Positions 11,088 to 22,822 of a DNA stretch of 64,000 bases are shown one piece after another. The notes under the pieces are model-generated. The model had not been told where the DNA came from and made no database searches. It saw only the letters and a list, made by a program, of their open reading frames with translations. Position 1 is the first letter of the stretch. Each line of letters starts with the position of its first letter. Source of the DNA: Elmis aenea (lineage: Eukaryota > Arthropoda > Insecta > Coleoptera > Elmidae); NCBI GenBank assembly GCA_947652605.1, contig OX393581.1, positions 46,523,924 through 46,587,923 of the forward strand, given 5' to 3'. The position numbers and the translations under genes were made by a program.

Positions 11088-11885
11088 CAGGGTGTCCCAA
11101 TTATACACCGCCAAAAAGTAGGTGCATATTCCTGAGTGAAAATGATGACCATTTGTCAAATATTTTGTTATCCCAAAATGCTTCCTTTCAAAGTTAGAGA
11201 CCTCCAAAGTTGCAAGAAAAAAAAATCAAAAAATCGAATGCGTCCTTGCCGTTTAAGCTAGAGCTATCAAACTTGACCGAAATGTTTAGGTGTTTCCCAT
11301 TGACGTTGTGGGATAATTAGAAAGAAAACACGTAATTAGAAGTATGATTTATAGTCAGGTCATCCGCTTACGAGGCGAACAAGCTTTAAGTCAAGCATGA
11401 CATTAGCCAACTAAGTTTAGAAAAAAAAATATTTGAGGTGTATAAACAGAGTTTGTCGATGCATCTTTAGCGCTAGTTTTCTCGAAAACGGCTACGTTTA
11501 CAGCAAAAAACAAAAAGGGACGATTTTTTTTTCTTAAGTCGTACTTTCTTATGGACGAATGACATTTTCAATTTTATTTCAGAGAACCAATTTCTGAAGA
11601 TGGTAAGCGGATGACCTGACTATAAATCATACTTCCAATTAAGTGTTTTCTTTCTAATTATTCCACAAAGTCAATGGAAAACACCTAAACATTTCGGCCA
11701 AGTTTGATAGCTCTAGCTTAAACGGCTAGGACGAATTCGATTTTTTGATTATTTTTTTTGCAGCTTTGGAGGTCTCTAACTTTGAAAGGAAGCATTTTGG
11801 GATAACAAAATTATTGACAAATGGTCATCATTTTCACTCAGGAATATGCATCTACTTTTTGGCGGTGTATAATTGGGACATCCTG
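11088..11885. mobile_element. Foldback MITE with about 285-bp inverted repeats
   Basis: It begins CAGGGTGTCCCAATTATACA and ends with the inverse (TGTATAATTGGGACATCCTG), each flanked by TA. Inverted homology continues to about 11371 on the left and 11602 on the right, where both arms contain TTATAGTCAGGTCATCCGCT in opposite orientation. About 230 bp of unpaired sequence lies between. TA flanks and CAGGGTG ends suggest a Tc1/mariner-mobilised element. No coding. Confidence 0.88.
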
Positions 11886-12065
11886 TATTTAAACGAGCAT
11901 AACTACATAAGCACAGCTTAAGTTACTTACGTCAGAAAAACGTAAAAACGTAACGTAAGTTACATTATACATTTTCTTTATCATATACCAACGAAATGTT
12001 CTGAGCTTCGTAAAATCTGTATAAAACTAATACAAGGTAAGAAAAGAAGCAAAACATCAACGTAG

Positions 12066-13174
12066 CAGCGGCGTGCGGTCCATGGATGCGTTGGATGCGG
12101 CGCATCCCCTAAAATTCACGTCAAGAATTTTTTTTTTCCGTATCATATTTGAATTTCGTGTAGCTTTATTTCGCTTTGATTTTATTTTTTGTTACGTGAT
12201 AATTTTATTTATTATATACGATGTTTTGCCTGCTCGAAAATTTGCGTTATATAATCTACATCCAGCGAGCGGCTGACTAAATGTGTGCGATGCAAAGCGC
12301 TAGCGATGTGGGCCCGACTGAGGGATGCGTTTCTGATTGTGGATTCGAAATTTGCGTTATTGGCGCATGCGCACTGCGATGCAGTCCCTAGTCTATTGCC
12401 GGCATCGTTGCTTTACTTAACAGCTACGGGAAGCGATTACTCTCATGGTTCCTGTGTGGGGCAACTGTTATATGGTAAGGCAGCCGCACTCGATTGATAT
12501 TATACCGCACGCTACAAAATAATCATTTCCGTTGTAAATTGATTTTTAAATAAGCTTAACTCTATTTTTAGTGCACTGTTTCGCTACTTAGAATTTTGAT
12601 TATTATTTAATACGACCCATAATATGGATGAAACTGTGGTTAATAATAATTGCAATTTTTGATTGAAAATTTAAAGAAAATGAAAAGAATTTTCCGGATT
12701 TTCTATTACAATCACTTCAGCCAACTTATAGAAAATACTTTGATTTTATGAAGTTAAAAAGTCAATTAGTTTACTTGTACTCGACTCCCGACTTTCATTT
12801 AAAATCTATAAATTGCATAAAAGAATTAATTGTGAAAGATGAGCTAAAAGATGTTTGGACAGAAGTATTTAAATTAATACAATTAATTTGCACTGTACCT
12901 TCCACGAGCGCATCGGCTGAACGATCGTTTTCGACAATGAAAAGAATAAAAACATTCACCAGAAGTAGCCAAAATGACGATAGACTGTCTGCTCTCGCTT
13001 TAATATCAATTGAAAAAAAAATTGTTGCTAAATATGAAAAATGAAAAAAGATTGTATGATGTTGCTATAGACGAATTTTGTAAAAAAAGATCGTAGGATA
13101 AAATTAATTTTAAAAAAAAATTGTTCGTTTTTTTGGACAGCATCCCCTGGTTGAAAAGTCACCGCACGCCACTG
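12066..13174 (+). mobile_element. Internally deleted hAT transposon
   Basis: The termini are CAGCGGCGTGCGGT and, inverted at the right, CAGTGGCGTGCGGT. The flanks are CAACGTAG (12058-12065) and CGAACGTAG (13175-13183), an 8-bp duplication with a one-base change. The 1.1-kb body is too short for a full transposase and keeps only its C-terminal exon. The left 600 bp are non-coding. Confidence 0.88.
12748..13044 (+). pseudogene. hAT transposase C-terminal dimerisation domain
   Basis: A 98-codon open frame contains VPSTSASAERSFSTMKRIKT followed by NDDRLSALALISIE. This is the hAT C-terminal dimerisation motif in its ZMYM/TTF-like insect form. In the family this domain closes a 600-800 residue transposase and contributes to the hydrophobic dimer surface. 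The RNase H catalytic core and the BED or TTF finger are missing. It lies inside the TIR-bounded hAT element, so it is the residue of that element's own transposase. The ATG is probably not an original start. Confidence 0.85.
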
Positions 13175-13183
13175 CGAACGTAG

Positions 13184-14479
13184 ATAAATGAGCATCGATT
13201 AGCATGAACATAAATAAAAAGAAGATCAGGTTGCCTTCATATATTATCTTTAATAAATTTTATATTTCAAGAAAGTAGCACCGAAATTAATACCAACAAA
13301 ACTAGAATAGCTTCTGCAGCTTATCGCAGTTTTAGTAGACTAAGAACACGAGTGAAACACTATAAAGTAGCGAAATGGCGCACATTTTTCCTGCTCATAT
13401 AGCGTAATTTTCAACGAGAGACTTATTTTGCGGATTTATTATGAGCATTAACTTGAATTTCTGTACGGCGAGGGCAATACTTTGGTAACTTAAACCTTCG
13501 GGTACAATAAAAACGATTTCTTATTTAAGTCTAAGTGCAGATTTTTCCTACATTTCACTAAAATGTTGCAGAATCGATTTTTTGTCACAGATATTTTACA
13601 TTTTTTATACGGGTTGAGGTTGTGGTTATAAAATAAAAGAAGGATAATATAAAATCAAGTAGGCACATAAAATTCTGATATAAAAACAAGTCTAACGGTC
13701 GCTGGATATGGGCTTGTAAAATTTTACGTTTCAAATGTCGCGTCTTGGAACAGATTAAGTGCACATTTGCGAATAAACGGCTTTAGGATTTTTAATAAGC
13801 GCTAATAAAGCTGCTTTAATTAAAGATTTGCTAATAATACGATAACTATAAAAATAAAAAAAAATATGAAGAGTTTGCATTATTACGATTTGTTATTTTT
13901 ACACTTGTATATAACTTTTTATTTCGCTGAAAATTAAATGCATAGTAACAAATTTAAAACACAGTTAAAACTGAGTTATATAATAAGTATTTACGGTTAA
14001 TAATTACATTCATAGTAAAAATCTTTTCCCACAGTAAAATGTCATATGCATTCAAAGAAATGCATCATCTTATTAGATAAAGTACATTCACAGTAAAAAT
14101 TATGCACTGAATAAAAAAAACATAAACACAACGTAAAACAATTCATTTTACAGTAAATACATCAAAATAGGTACGAAGGTGTTGCAAAATATGCATACAG
14201 TGCTGCGCAAAAATATGGAAATATGCAAACATCTAGAATACTGTCAAAGATATTACAAAAAAAAATGATAACCGACTATTATGGTAGGTTTCGGATTCAA
14301 TGCTAATATAGACGTTGTGATACGACTTCCGGTTCAACCAGAAACGGACATAGCAAAATAACTAATTTAAAATTTGGTTTCAAGGGCCGCTGGCCTATCT
14401 TATTCTGCTAGGCCCTCCAACAATAACATTAGCTACGTGGATCCCTGCTTATAAAGGGGTAAAATAAGCAACTGTAGAG
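13184..14479. other. Unassigned interval with loose ACAGTAAAA repeat
   Basis: Mostly featureless AT-rich sequence. Between about 13960 and 14165 the motif (C)ACAGTAAAA or a close variant recurs at irregular 40-60 bp spacing. Confidence 0.35.
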
Positions 14480-16263
14480 AAGAAGAAATGGTTTCTAATT
14501 ACGATGTTCCCGGAGAAAAACATTTTTCTCTTCTAAAAATTGGAACCTGGAAATGGCACAACTTTCGAAGCTTTTGTAATACATTCTTTTATAATTTGGA
14601 CACAAGATGGAACGAAATAGCAAAGGAAACCAAAAGTAATTTTACAGAGTTTTAAAAACACTACGAAAGGGTAAACAAAATAAAAGCATTGTTATCAAGT
14701 CGAAAAAGGGAAACATAATAGAAAACGACAGCAATATAAAGGCCCGCTTGAAGGAATACTTTGAAGATATGCTAAATACAACGCAAGCTAATACAGAAAA
14801 TGAAAGAGAAGAAAATAACGAATGGAGGGGAAATACAGGGAACATGATAGATGAAGAAATAAAGTCAGAAGAATTAACTGAAGCTATAAAAATGCTGAAA
14901 CGAAGTAAGGCAGCTAGGCATGATGGAATAACAAAAGAAATGGTAAAGCACTTTGACAACGATGGAATAGAAGTAATAGTCAAATTATTTAACAAGATTT
15001 TGGTTTAAAAAAATGATACCCATAGACTGGGAAGTATAGGAGTCTTATCTCTGCATAAAAAAGGAGACAACAAAGATTGTAATAACTGTATAACTTTGAT
15101 GAGTACAGTGATTAAGATATATGAGAGACGAGGAGTCCAAGACCACATATTTACTGTGAAGCAACTGATAGAAAAGAACTTAAACAACACCATACTACAT
15201 ATGTTTTTGTCGACGTCTAAAAACCATTTGATAGCATCCCAAGAAAAGAGGTATAGAATAGTCAGACAAAAAATGAATTAGTAAAAAGCCAGAGAAAGCT
15301 ATTTTCAGTATATACAGAAAGACAAGAAATTACGTCAGGAAAAGAAACTTACAGTCACAGAAGTTCGTGACCCAAGAGGGATTAAGACAAGGGGGAGTAC
15401 TGAGCCCAACTCTGTTCAATTTTGTTCTCGATGACGTAATAAAAGAAACGAAGGGCAGAACAAAGAAATCACAAGTAAGGTATAGAAGCATGCAAATGGT
15501 GGAAATAGTGGAATGTGCTTTTGCCGACGACTTGATGATCTACGCAAAGAACGAGAAAGAACTACAAATGAATTTGGACATTGGGAGAGAAACATAAAAT
15601 AAATGTCGCTAAAACCAAAGTAATGACAATTGGAAAGAGAGAATCAAGCATAACAATAAAACTAGATGGAAAAGAGATAGAGCAAATAGAAACATTCAAG
15701 TATTTGGGAGTAAACATACATAAGGATGGAAAGGAAGAGGGTGAAATCAACAAGAGAATGGAGAATACAACTAAACTCTTCTACACACTTTATAACACAC
15801 TCATAAGGAAAAGAGAAATATCGAAGAAAACGAAAATGACAGTGTACAACACAATATACAAACCAATTCTGACAGACGGATGCGAAAGCTGGGTGTGTTA
15901 AGCAGGCCAAATGAAAAGCATCAGGCGCTAGAAAAGAGGTATTTAAGAGGCGTCAATGGTATTACCCAAAGAGACATTACCCGAAGAGACAAAATACAAA
16001 ATGAGAATTTTAGGGCAGAACTCAATGTTAAACTAGTGTTGGAATGCATAGAAAAACAACATCTAAAGTGGTTTGGGCATCTAGTAATGATGAAGAATGG
16101 AAGACGAACGAAAAGAATATGGCTAGCCAAATCTACACAGAAAAGACAACGAGGAAAACGAAGTAAGACATGGAATCAAGTAGTGGCTGAATGTTTGAAG
16201 GATCCAGGAATATCCTGGAATGAGTGGAACGGGCAATATTTATTTATTCATGAAATTAGTTGA
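14480..16263 (+). pseudogene. RTE-like LINE, endonuclease tail through reverse transcriptase
   Basis: Frames in order give ELTEAIKMLKRSKAARHDGI then a KLFNKI segment (14748-15008), TQEGLRQGGVLSPTLFNFVL and AFADDLMIYAKNEKE (15367-15597), TFKYLGVNIHKDGKEE with KTKMTVYNTIYKPILTDGCE (15581-15901), and QHLKWFGHLVMM with KRQRGKRSKTW near the end (15880-16263). These are reverse transcriptase fingers, the RQG motif, the catalytic FADD box, thumb and C-terminal region, in the right order. At least four frameshifts or stops separate them. The 'GH...M....R..KR....W' tail resembles arthropod RTE-type elements; the clade is not certain. 5'-truncated; the next element begins 15 bp after its stop. Confidence 0.85.
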
Positions 16264-16277
16264 TTTATTGTAATGTA

Positions 16278-17599
16278 GGGGAGACCGGAGATAAAAGTAA
16301 CATTTTTTTGTTTTTATTTAATTTCTCATAGATTATTACACATTTTTTACATCCAAATTGGTTTAATGATAGATTGGACATTTGTCTTGCTTCCAAGATA
16401 CTTATTTCGTGTGTTTCGTAAAGCAACTGTTAGAAGAAAAAAATTTTTCTTTAGTAAGACAGCTGTTACTTTCAACCTCAACGTTGGGGCTAAAAGTAAC
16501 AATGATTGGGGTAAGTTGTAACGGCAAAATAATTTACACAGCTCATAAGTAGTGGGTAAATATATTAGTATTCATCAACAAAATTAATATTTTATTCAAA
16601 AATACACATTAGCAAAATGAAAAAATTTAAAAAAAAATCTTTGGTACAATACAAAATGATAAGTGAACAGTATGGCCTACCAGGTAAGGGCGGTCCGAAA
16701 TTATTAAATTTATACTGGATCATAATGACTGTTTGTTTTATTTTTTTAAAATTTAACCGCTCTTTAAACTGACCGTCATTCATTAAATCAGTAAAAGAGG
16801 GTCAGGTTAAGTTGGGTTGGTTAAAGCTTTGTTTATATTAAGTTATAAATATTAAGGTAATAGAATAAAAACAATGGCGGCTGGTAGGAAAACCAAAAGT
16901 ACCAGATCTTACCAATTTACATAGGTTTTATAATTTAAAATGCTATTTAAGAAATGATTTAGCTTTACATACATTTCCATCATTAAACCGATATTATATA
17001 CTGAGTTTTATAATTTAATAATTTGGGACTGCAGTTACCAGGTTTGCCAAGATTATAAGTAGGTACATATTTAAAAATGTGAATCAAAAAGATACAACAA
17101 ACTGGAATATTATTCCGACAACTCTTGTATATTCTCATCTACGAAGAAACCCACCAATTATGTGCTAAGAGTGAACATTTGCAAGTGATAACATTAATTG
17201 GGGTTGGTTGTAACACTTTGTTACTTTTGACCCCAAGTGTACACAAAAAAAAATTCAGGGAATCCACAATTAACCACGATTCTAACGTCAAATTGTATTG
17301 CATCCACCAATAGCCAACTAAATTTAGAACAAAAAAATATAGGTACTTTTTTGTTCCTATTTTAGAGATCGCCTAAAAATTACTAGACGGATGAGACAAC
17401 GCAGTAACTTTTAGGCAGAAAATAGTGACTCTGGCTGGCAAAAAGTTAACCGCTATGACAGATGAAAACTAGCAATGTAGGTAGGGAGCTGGATGTAACT
17501 TAACATTGCAAAAGCGTTTAGGGCGATATAAAACAAAAATTAAAGAAACTATAGGCACTGTTACAACCTACCCGTGTTACTTTTATCCCCGGTCTCCCC
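16278..17599. mobile_element. GGGGAGACCGG-ended element, copy 1
   Basis: It starts GGGGAGACCGGAGATAAAAG and ends with the inverse (CTTTTATCCCCGGTCTCCCC), with TA outside both ends. It is the same family as 24936-25839 but in opposite orientation: both contain TAACAGCTGTCTTAC-like, AACGTTGGGG and TACCCACTACTTATG-like blocks. Relative to copy 2 it has about 390 extra bases after 16669 (about 16670-17063). No coding content. TA flanks and these ends fit a Tc1/mariner or pogo-type MITE. Confidence 0.85.
16670..17063. mobile_element. Secondary insertion within the GGGGAGACC element
   Basis: This block interrupts sequence that is continuous in the 24936-25839 copy. It starts near TGGCCTACCAGGTAAG and ends near GGTTTGCCAAG, weakly inverted to each other. 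A 60-bp part (about 16770-16830, ending AGAGGGTCAGGTTAAG) is similar to 34730-34790, so it belongs to a repeat present at least twice. Confidence 0.6.
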
Positions 17600-17601
17600 T
17601 A

Positions 17602-18050
17602 CCTTAACACCTTCGGTAACTAAGGTTGTTGATAAATAAAAATGATCTGGAATTACTAAATAATAATGTTGACTGGATTTACGGTAACTATAATTGTTCT
17701 GCTTTCATGAAAAAAATGCAGTGTAAACATTTTGTGGGCATGGCAATACGTTTGAAATATGTAAAACCTCGAGTTGAGGCTTAAATTGCTACAATAGGAG
17801 CAAAAAAAAACGTGGGCGACCAAAAAATATTACAAAAGCCCTTGAGTTGATTAAATGTCCCTATGTCAACGTCAATGCATTCTTTTGATTACTTTTTATA
17901 ATAAATATATCCCGCATTGTGTTTTATTTGTGATTAGAGGTTCTTTTTATGAGTTGAATGAATCTATTGTTTTCATTTTAAATTAAATTTAAAAAAATAC
18001 CGTGTTTATTTATTAGTTGTAATGTTAAAAATATTTTCTGTCGTGCACAT
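17602..18050. other. Unassigned AT-rich interval
   Basis: Nothing recognised between the two transposons. Confidence 0.35.
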
Positions 18051-18418
18051 TTTACTCACAAGGGAAGGTCATGATACGTTGTCGCTAGAATTTGATTCCG
18101 GCTGTGTTTATTACATCAAGGGCATCAAAACTAAATGTTTTCTAGAGTTATACGTGCCACTGGCCATTAACTTCGGAAAAATAGGGGAAAAACTGAACAG
18201 CAGATTAATAAAAGTAATATTTGCGATCGCGTTGGCCATGAAACCGTAAAAGACAAAATCGAAATTCTTCTATTTACCAATGCGCGCATCCTTTCCAAGT
18301 CAAATGGTGCAGTTTTTGAAAAAATCTTAAACGGTTCCGAAGAAAAACGCAAAAAATGATGCCTTTGTAAAAACGGTTTTCCCTATGTTAAAACACCTAT
18401 GCAAGTCGCATAGACATA

Positions 18419-19345
18419 AAGGGTGTCCCAAAATTAACGCAAGATTTGAATTTGCCGCCATTTGTGTTGTAAATTGTTGGCAACCCTGAAAGAAAAACAA
18501 TTTGATAGCGGAGAGTTTAGGGTTAGTAAAAATGGAGCGTTACACGATACAACAACGTGTTTTCATTATTGAACAATATCTCAAAAATAATGAAAGTTTG
18601 GGGGCCACAGTTCGAAAATTTCATACCAAATATAGTCGGAATTTTCACTTTGATGGCTTTGTCAATCGCTAAAATTGCCGTGTTTGGGGTTCGGAGAACC
18701 CACATGTGATTGTTGAAAAACAAATGCATCCACAACGTGTCACTGTTTGGTGCTGATTTTGGGCTGGAGGCATCATTTGACCATACTTTTTTGGAAATGA
18801 GGCTGGTCAAGCAGTGACTGTTACTGGTGCTTGATATCGCGACATGATAACACAGTTCTTTCTGCCGGAATTGGATGATATTGATGTGGCCAATATGTGG
18901 TTCGAACAAGACGGTGCCACATGCCATACAGCTCGTGAAACAATTCAATTACTGCATGAGACATTTCCTGGTCGTGTACTCTCTCGTTTCGGTAATCAGA
19001 ATTGGTCCCCTAGATCGTGTGATTTAACACCATTAGATTTCATTTTATGGGGTTATTTGAAGTCAAAGGTCTGTCAACAAGCCCACAACCACCCGTGCAT
19101 TACAGGAGGAAATTAAACGCTGCATCAACGAAATTCAGCCATATTTATGCAGAATGGTCATAGAAAATTTCGACAAAAGATTGCGTATATGCCAGCAAAG
19201 CCGTGGAGGCCATTTGCCCGATGTGTTATACCATAAATAACCCTATCCTATGTACTTTATGATTCAATAAAAAAATAACAATTTAAAGACTAAAAACTGT
19301 GTTTTCTATTTAATTCAAATCTTGCGTTAATTTTGGGACACCCTT
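18419..19345 (+). mobile_element. IS630/mariner-like transposon, internally deleted
   Basis: The TIR AAGGGTGTCCCAAAATTAAC is at the left and inverted at the right. TA flanks are at 18417-18418 and 19346-19347. The transposase starts at 18532 with MERYTIQQRVFIIEQYLKNN (helix-turn-helix) and jumps after the KYSRN codons (about 18640) straight to FHFDGFVNR. That removes the second helix-turn-helix and the first catalytic Asp. In-frame stops follow. The second and third acidic residues survive in the 18844-19116 frame. The 927-bp length is well short of a full element. Confidence 0.9.
18844..19116 (+). pseudogene. IS630/mariner-like transposase, catalytic C-terminal part
   Basis: The frame contains WFEQDGATCHTARET (second catalytic Asp) and NWSPRSCDLTPLDFILWGYL (third acidic residue, an Asp), with 36 residues between the two Asp. 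The family signature 'QDGATCHTA ... PRSCDLTPLDFFLWG' is common in insect transposases annotated as mariner or Tc3-like. The remaining codons to the natural end ('RRINEIQPYL...VLYHK') continue in another frame after about 19090, so a frameshift ends this frame early. Non-functional. Confidence 0.85.
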
Positions 19346-19708
19346 TAGTAATACAGATATGCGACAACTACTTAATACATAGCGCTTATACAGGGGTTTC
19401 GTTTTTGACGTTTTTCTCCGGAACCGTTCAAGATTTTTTCAAAAACTTTGCACTATTTTACTTGCAAAGGATGCGCCTATTGGTAAATAGAAGAATTTCG
19501 ATTTTATCTCTAACGGTTTCATGGCCAACGCGATCGCAAAAATGACCTTTTTGTACCAATTTTTCAGTTTTTCCCCTATTTTTCCGAAGGTAATGGCCAG
19601 TGGCACGTATAACTTTGCAGAACATTTAGTTTTGATGCCCTTGATGTAATAAACACAGCCGGAATCAAATTCTAGCGACAACGTATCGTGACCTTCCCTT
19701 GTCAGTAA

Positions 19709-20507
19709 CATTTCTGGTTATATTTGTTAGCATGCGTGTAATTACGTAAAAATTGATAAAAAGTCTAAGTCAGTTTGACAATGTGTGCAATATTCAATAA
19801 AAAGAACATCTGCTGCTTTATTTATCGGTTTCATAACCGTAATAATAAAGGGCCCTTGTACTTTAACTTCAATTTATAAGCAGTTATTATTGCCAGAATT
19901 AGATTATACACCCTATTAAGGCGCAAACGTTTTTATTTGTCGCACGCAGGGATTACCACAAAACGCATATTTTCATATTTTAAATAAATAAACGTATCGA
20001 TTTCTAAATTTATTAGGTTTTTGGTTTGAAATTGCTGGGATTTTGAACGAATTTAAAAACCACTTGTTGGGTATAAATGAGATTTATTAATTGAATTAAT
20101 TCTCGTTGTAATTAATATGTTTAAGACAGTTTTTACAAGTTTATTAATTAATAAAAATACGAAATATTTTACAAGATTTAATTTTTAAAATGATCCCAGC
20201 ATTTCACTATTTAAATGCTTCGAACCAATTTTCGTTTGGATTACTTGAAAATAATTGTGAACGACAATATCAGTCTCCTCCTCAGACTTAAACTATTTAC
20301 CACGCGAATTTCTTTTTAGTCGAAAAAAAAACAGAAGTCGCACATTGTTGAGTCAGTTATGCACTTTATCTTGGCCGTCATCGTATTTGTAGTAAATATT
20401 TAATACTATCGCTTAGTCTATGAAAGAACGGCGTAGGCTCAAAATTAGATTTTATTTTTCAATGTAATCTCCTCTTCGACTTTTAAAAAGCGGTTGACTC
20501 CATAGAC
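19709..20507. other. Unassigned AT-rich interval
   Basis: No recognisable coding sequence or repeat ends. Confidence 0.35.
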
Positions 20508-20580
20508 CAGGCGTTCCCAATCTGTGGTACGCGTACCGGTCCCGGTACGCGAATGTCAAGCTACCGGTACGCGATAAGCA
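20508..20580. mobile_element. hAT-like terminus (partial)
   Basis: CAGGCGTTCCCAATCTGTGG followed by repeated GGTACGCG and CCGGTACGCG resembles the 5' end of hAT elements of the CAGGGGTTCCCAA type. I could not find the matching right end or an 8-bp duplication. The element is truncated or undetected. Confidence 0.35.
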
Positions 20581-20898
20581 AATGAAATAATTTTTTTTTT
20601 TATATAGCATCTATGTTATGTGATGATATCACATGCGTGTAGAAGAAGAAGAAGATAGTGAAGAATTTGTAGACACATATGTACATTTAAAATAATTATC
20701 GTTTTATATCGGGTGATCGAAAATGATTGATGTTCGCTAATTTCAGACCGAAAATAAAATAACCAATCATTGCTTAATTTTGAGTCTGATGTTCGCCTCA
20801 AACTAATCAAAATTAAACTAGATATTTCTACACTGATAAAAAGTAAACAGGCGCAACCCTCACATTAATTACAATAATTACAATTATTATTATATCTA

Positions 20899-21794
20899 TG
20901 CAGGGTGTTTCTTAAATACTGCAAAAAAATTCAAGCGGTGATTCCTTATTGAAAATTAAGGAGGGTCTTTCATATAATTTCTTTTCCTTAGATGTCTCTT
21001 TTCGAAGTTACACCCCCCTAAAGAGGAGCGTAAAATTAGGTTTTTATTTTATTTCTTAAATTTGGATAAATGTAGGAGAATTATATTTGGTAGCTGTTTT
21101 ATACTTATTAAAACGTTTCCCATAGTAATATTTTCAATCATCTCCCTCCTTCACAGGGGGCTGAACAGTGCGACCCCTGTTGTTGTTTTTTTCAGAACTT
21201 TTTGGTGGGTTGAACTTTTGCAATTTTAAACTTTTTTTTTTGGAAGATTGATTTATCTACCAACTTTTTTTGTTCTTATGTTGTTTTCGTAAAACCTACT
21301 GTTTTTAAGTAAAAAATAAAACAAGTCAACATGATCCATCAAATATTTCAAGATAAAACGACTCATTTTGGTGGTTGCCATTGCCATAGTTTGTTTTATT
21401 TTTTACTCAAAAACGGTAGGTTTTACGAGAACAACTAAAGAATAAAAAAAGTTTCAAAATAAATCAATTTCAAAAAAAATTTGACTACCTACCTACCAAA
21501 AAGTTCTGATAAAAAAAAACAACAGGGGTCGCACTTATCAGCCCCCTGTGAAGGTGGCAGATGATCGAAAATATTACTATGGGAAACCTTTTGCTAAGTA
21601 TAAAACATCCACCAAATATCATTCTTCTACATTTATCCAAATTTGAGATATAAAATTAAGCACCATCCTTTATTTAACTAAGAAAGGAGACAGCTAAGGA
21701 AAAAAAATTATATGAAAGACCCCCCTTAATTTTCGAATTTCGAATTTCGAATCACCATTTGAATTTTTTCGCAATATTTAAGAAACACCCTGTA
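20899..21794. mobile_element. Foldback MITE with about 440-bp arms
   Basis: It starts TGCAGGGTGTTTCTTAAATA and ends with the inverse (TATTTAAGAAACACCCTGTA), flanked by TA. The two halves are inverted copies nearly to the centre (about 21360-21390, CTCATTTTGGTGGTTGCC). Diagnostic inner blocks include AAGTTACACCCCCCTAAAGA and CAGGGGGCTGA, inverted in the other half. The same family supplies the arms at 51749-52190 and 54870-55299. Confidence 0.88.
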
Positions 21795-22120
21795 TATGAT
21801 ACACATGCATTTATATAATATTTAGTGTAATAAAAGTATTTACGAATTAAATTATTTTAAGACAATTGTACTTATGGCATTGCATTCTGTTTCCAAAATA
21901 TTTACCTAAAAAAAGGTCATCAATTGGGAATTTAGGAAAGTTTTATTGTAGGATTAGTCTTTTTTTTGCCCGACAAAATATCTGAGCGAGACAAGCGACA
22001 AAAAAAAAGCCATCACTTGAGAATTCAGGAATATTTTTTTTGGGCCCGTTTTTCCAAAAATATTTACTTACTGGTACGCCACCATATTGTCTACTACAAA
22101 CCGGTACAATATCTTAAAAA
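21795..22120. other. Unassigned AT-rich interval
   Basis: Contains GGTACGCCACC and CCGGTACAAT at 22073-22106, reminiscent of the hAT-like GGTACGCG motifs at 20530. Otherwise nothing recognised. Confidence 0.3.
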
Positions 22121-22124
22121 TATT

Positions 22125-22460
22125 GCCATAGACCAACAATCCCTTGGCATATCTTACAAGAAATTGATAAATATTATTAAAACACTGTACCAAGACTATG
22201 GAGTAATAATGGAATGAAAAGGACAAAAAACAGACAAAGGGGTAAGAAAAGGGTGTATACTCTCTCCCTTCCTTTTCTTGATTGCCACAGACTGGCTAAT
22301 GAAGAATCAAAATGGACTAAATTGAAGATTTGGCAATTAGTAACAGAAGAAATTAAACATATATGCAAAACAAAATAGACAAACTTCGAGAAAATGCGAA
22401 GGGAATAGATGTGGAGAAAAACCCCAACAAACCAAAATGATGGCGATAAACTCAAAACAC
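22125..22460 (+). pseudogene. LINE reverse transcriptase fragment
   Basis: Broken frames read GISYKKLINIIKTLYQDY, then TDKGVRKGCILS, then a run resembling 'FLIATDWLMKNQNGLNW', and finally KLRENAKGIDVEKNPNKPKM with MAINSK. This order (finger helix, RQGC-LSP box, palm, and the region after the FADD box) is that of non-LTR reverse transcriptases. The FADD-containing part itself is deleted. Several frameshifts are present. It may be of the same general type as 14480-16263. Confidence 0.72.
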
Positions 22461-22818
22461 ATAATGTGATACACTTTCCGACATACAAGCTGCAAATATC
22501 TCTTAAACATATGTACAGATTTTTGAAGGTAAATCAGACTTATTTGATTTCTATTATTATGATTTTTTTTACACCCTGTATGATTTCAGAGAGGGTGCTT
22601 ACGATTACAAATATTATGTTGAGAGGGGTTCTGAAGTCAAAAAAAGTTGGAAACCCTGTTATACAAAAATTTCTGTACCTTAAAAAAATTGTAAAAATTT
22701 TGCACTAACTGAGGGGTGAATTAAATCAACAATATCGAATGTTCGACTTTTTTCATAGAGTACAATGCTAACGCATTTTTTTATGCATAAAAGGATATAT
22801 TTTTTATTATATAAACCG
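22461..22818. other. Unassigned interval
   Basis: CACCCTGTATGATTTCAGAG at 22571 looks like one end of a TA-flanked CAGGGTG-type MITE, but no partner was found. Confidence 0.3.
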
Positions 22819-22822
22819 TTAA

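Larger units (their letters stand above)
18051..19708. mobile_element. Long-armed foldback element, interrupted
   Basis: 18051-18417 and 19346-19708 are inverted copies of each other. The outer parts both read ACAAGGGAAGGTCA and continue through TTGTCGCTAGAATTTGATTC and GGCATCAAAACTAAATG. Reading the arms gives near-identical peptides on opposite strands (18022-18249 forward, 19439-19711 reverse), a consequence of the inversion rather than a gene. A complete IS630-like element occupies the middle. Clear outer target duplications are not visible. Confidence 0.83.

Noticed and set aside
18022..19711. Similar open frames on opposite strands (18022-18249 and 19439-19711)
   Set aside because: They are the two arms of one foldback element read in opposite directions, not a gene pair.
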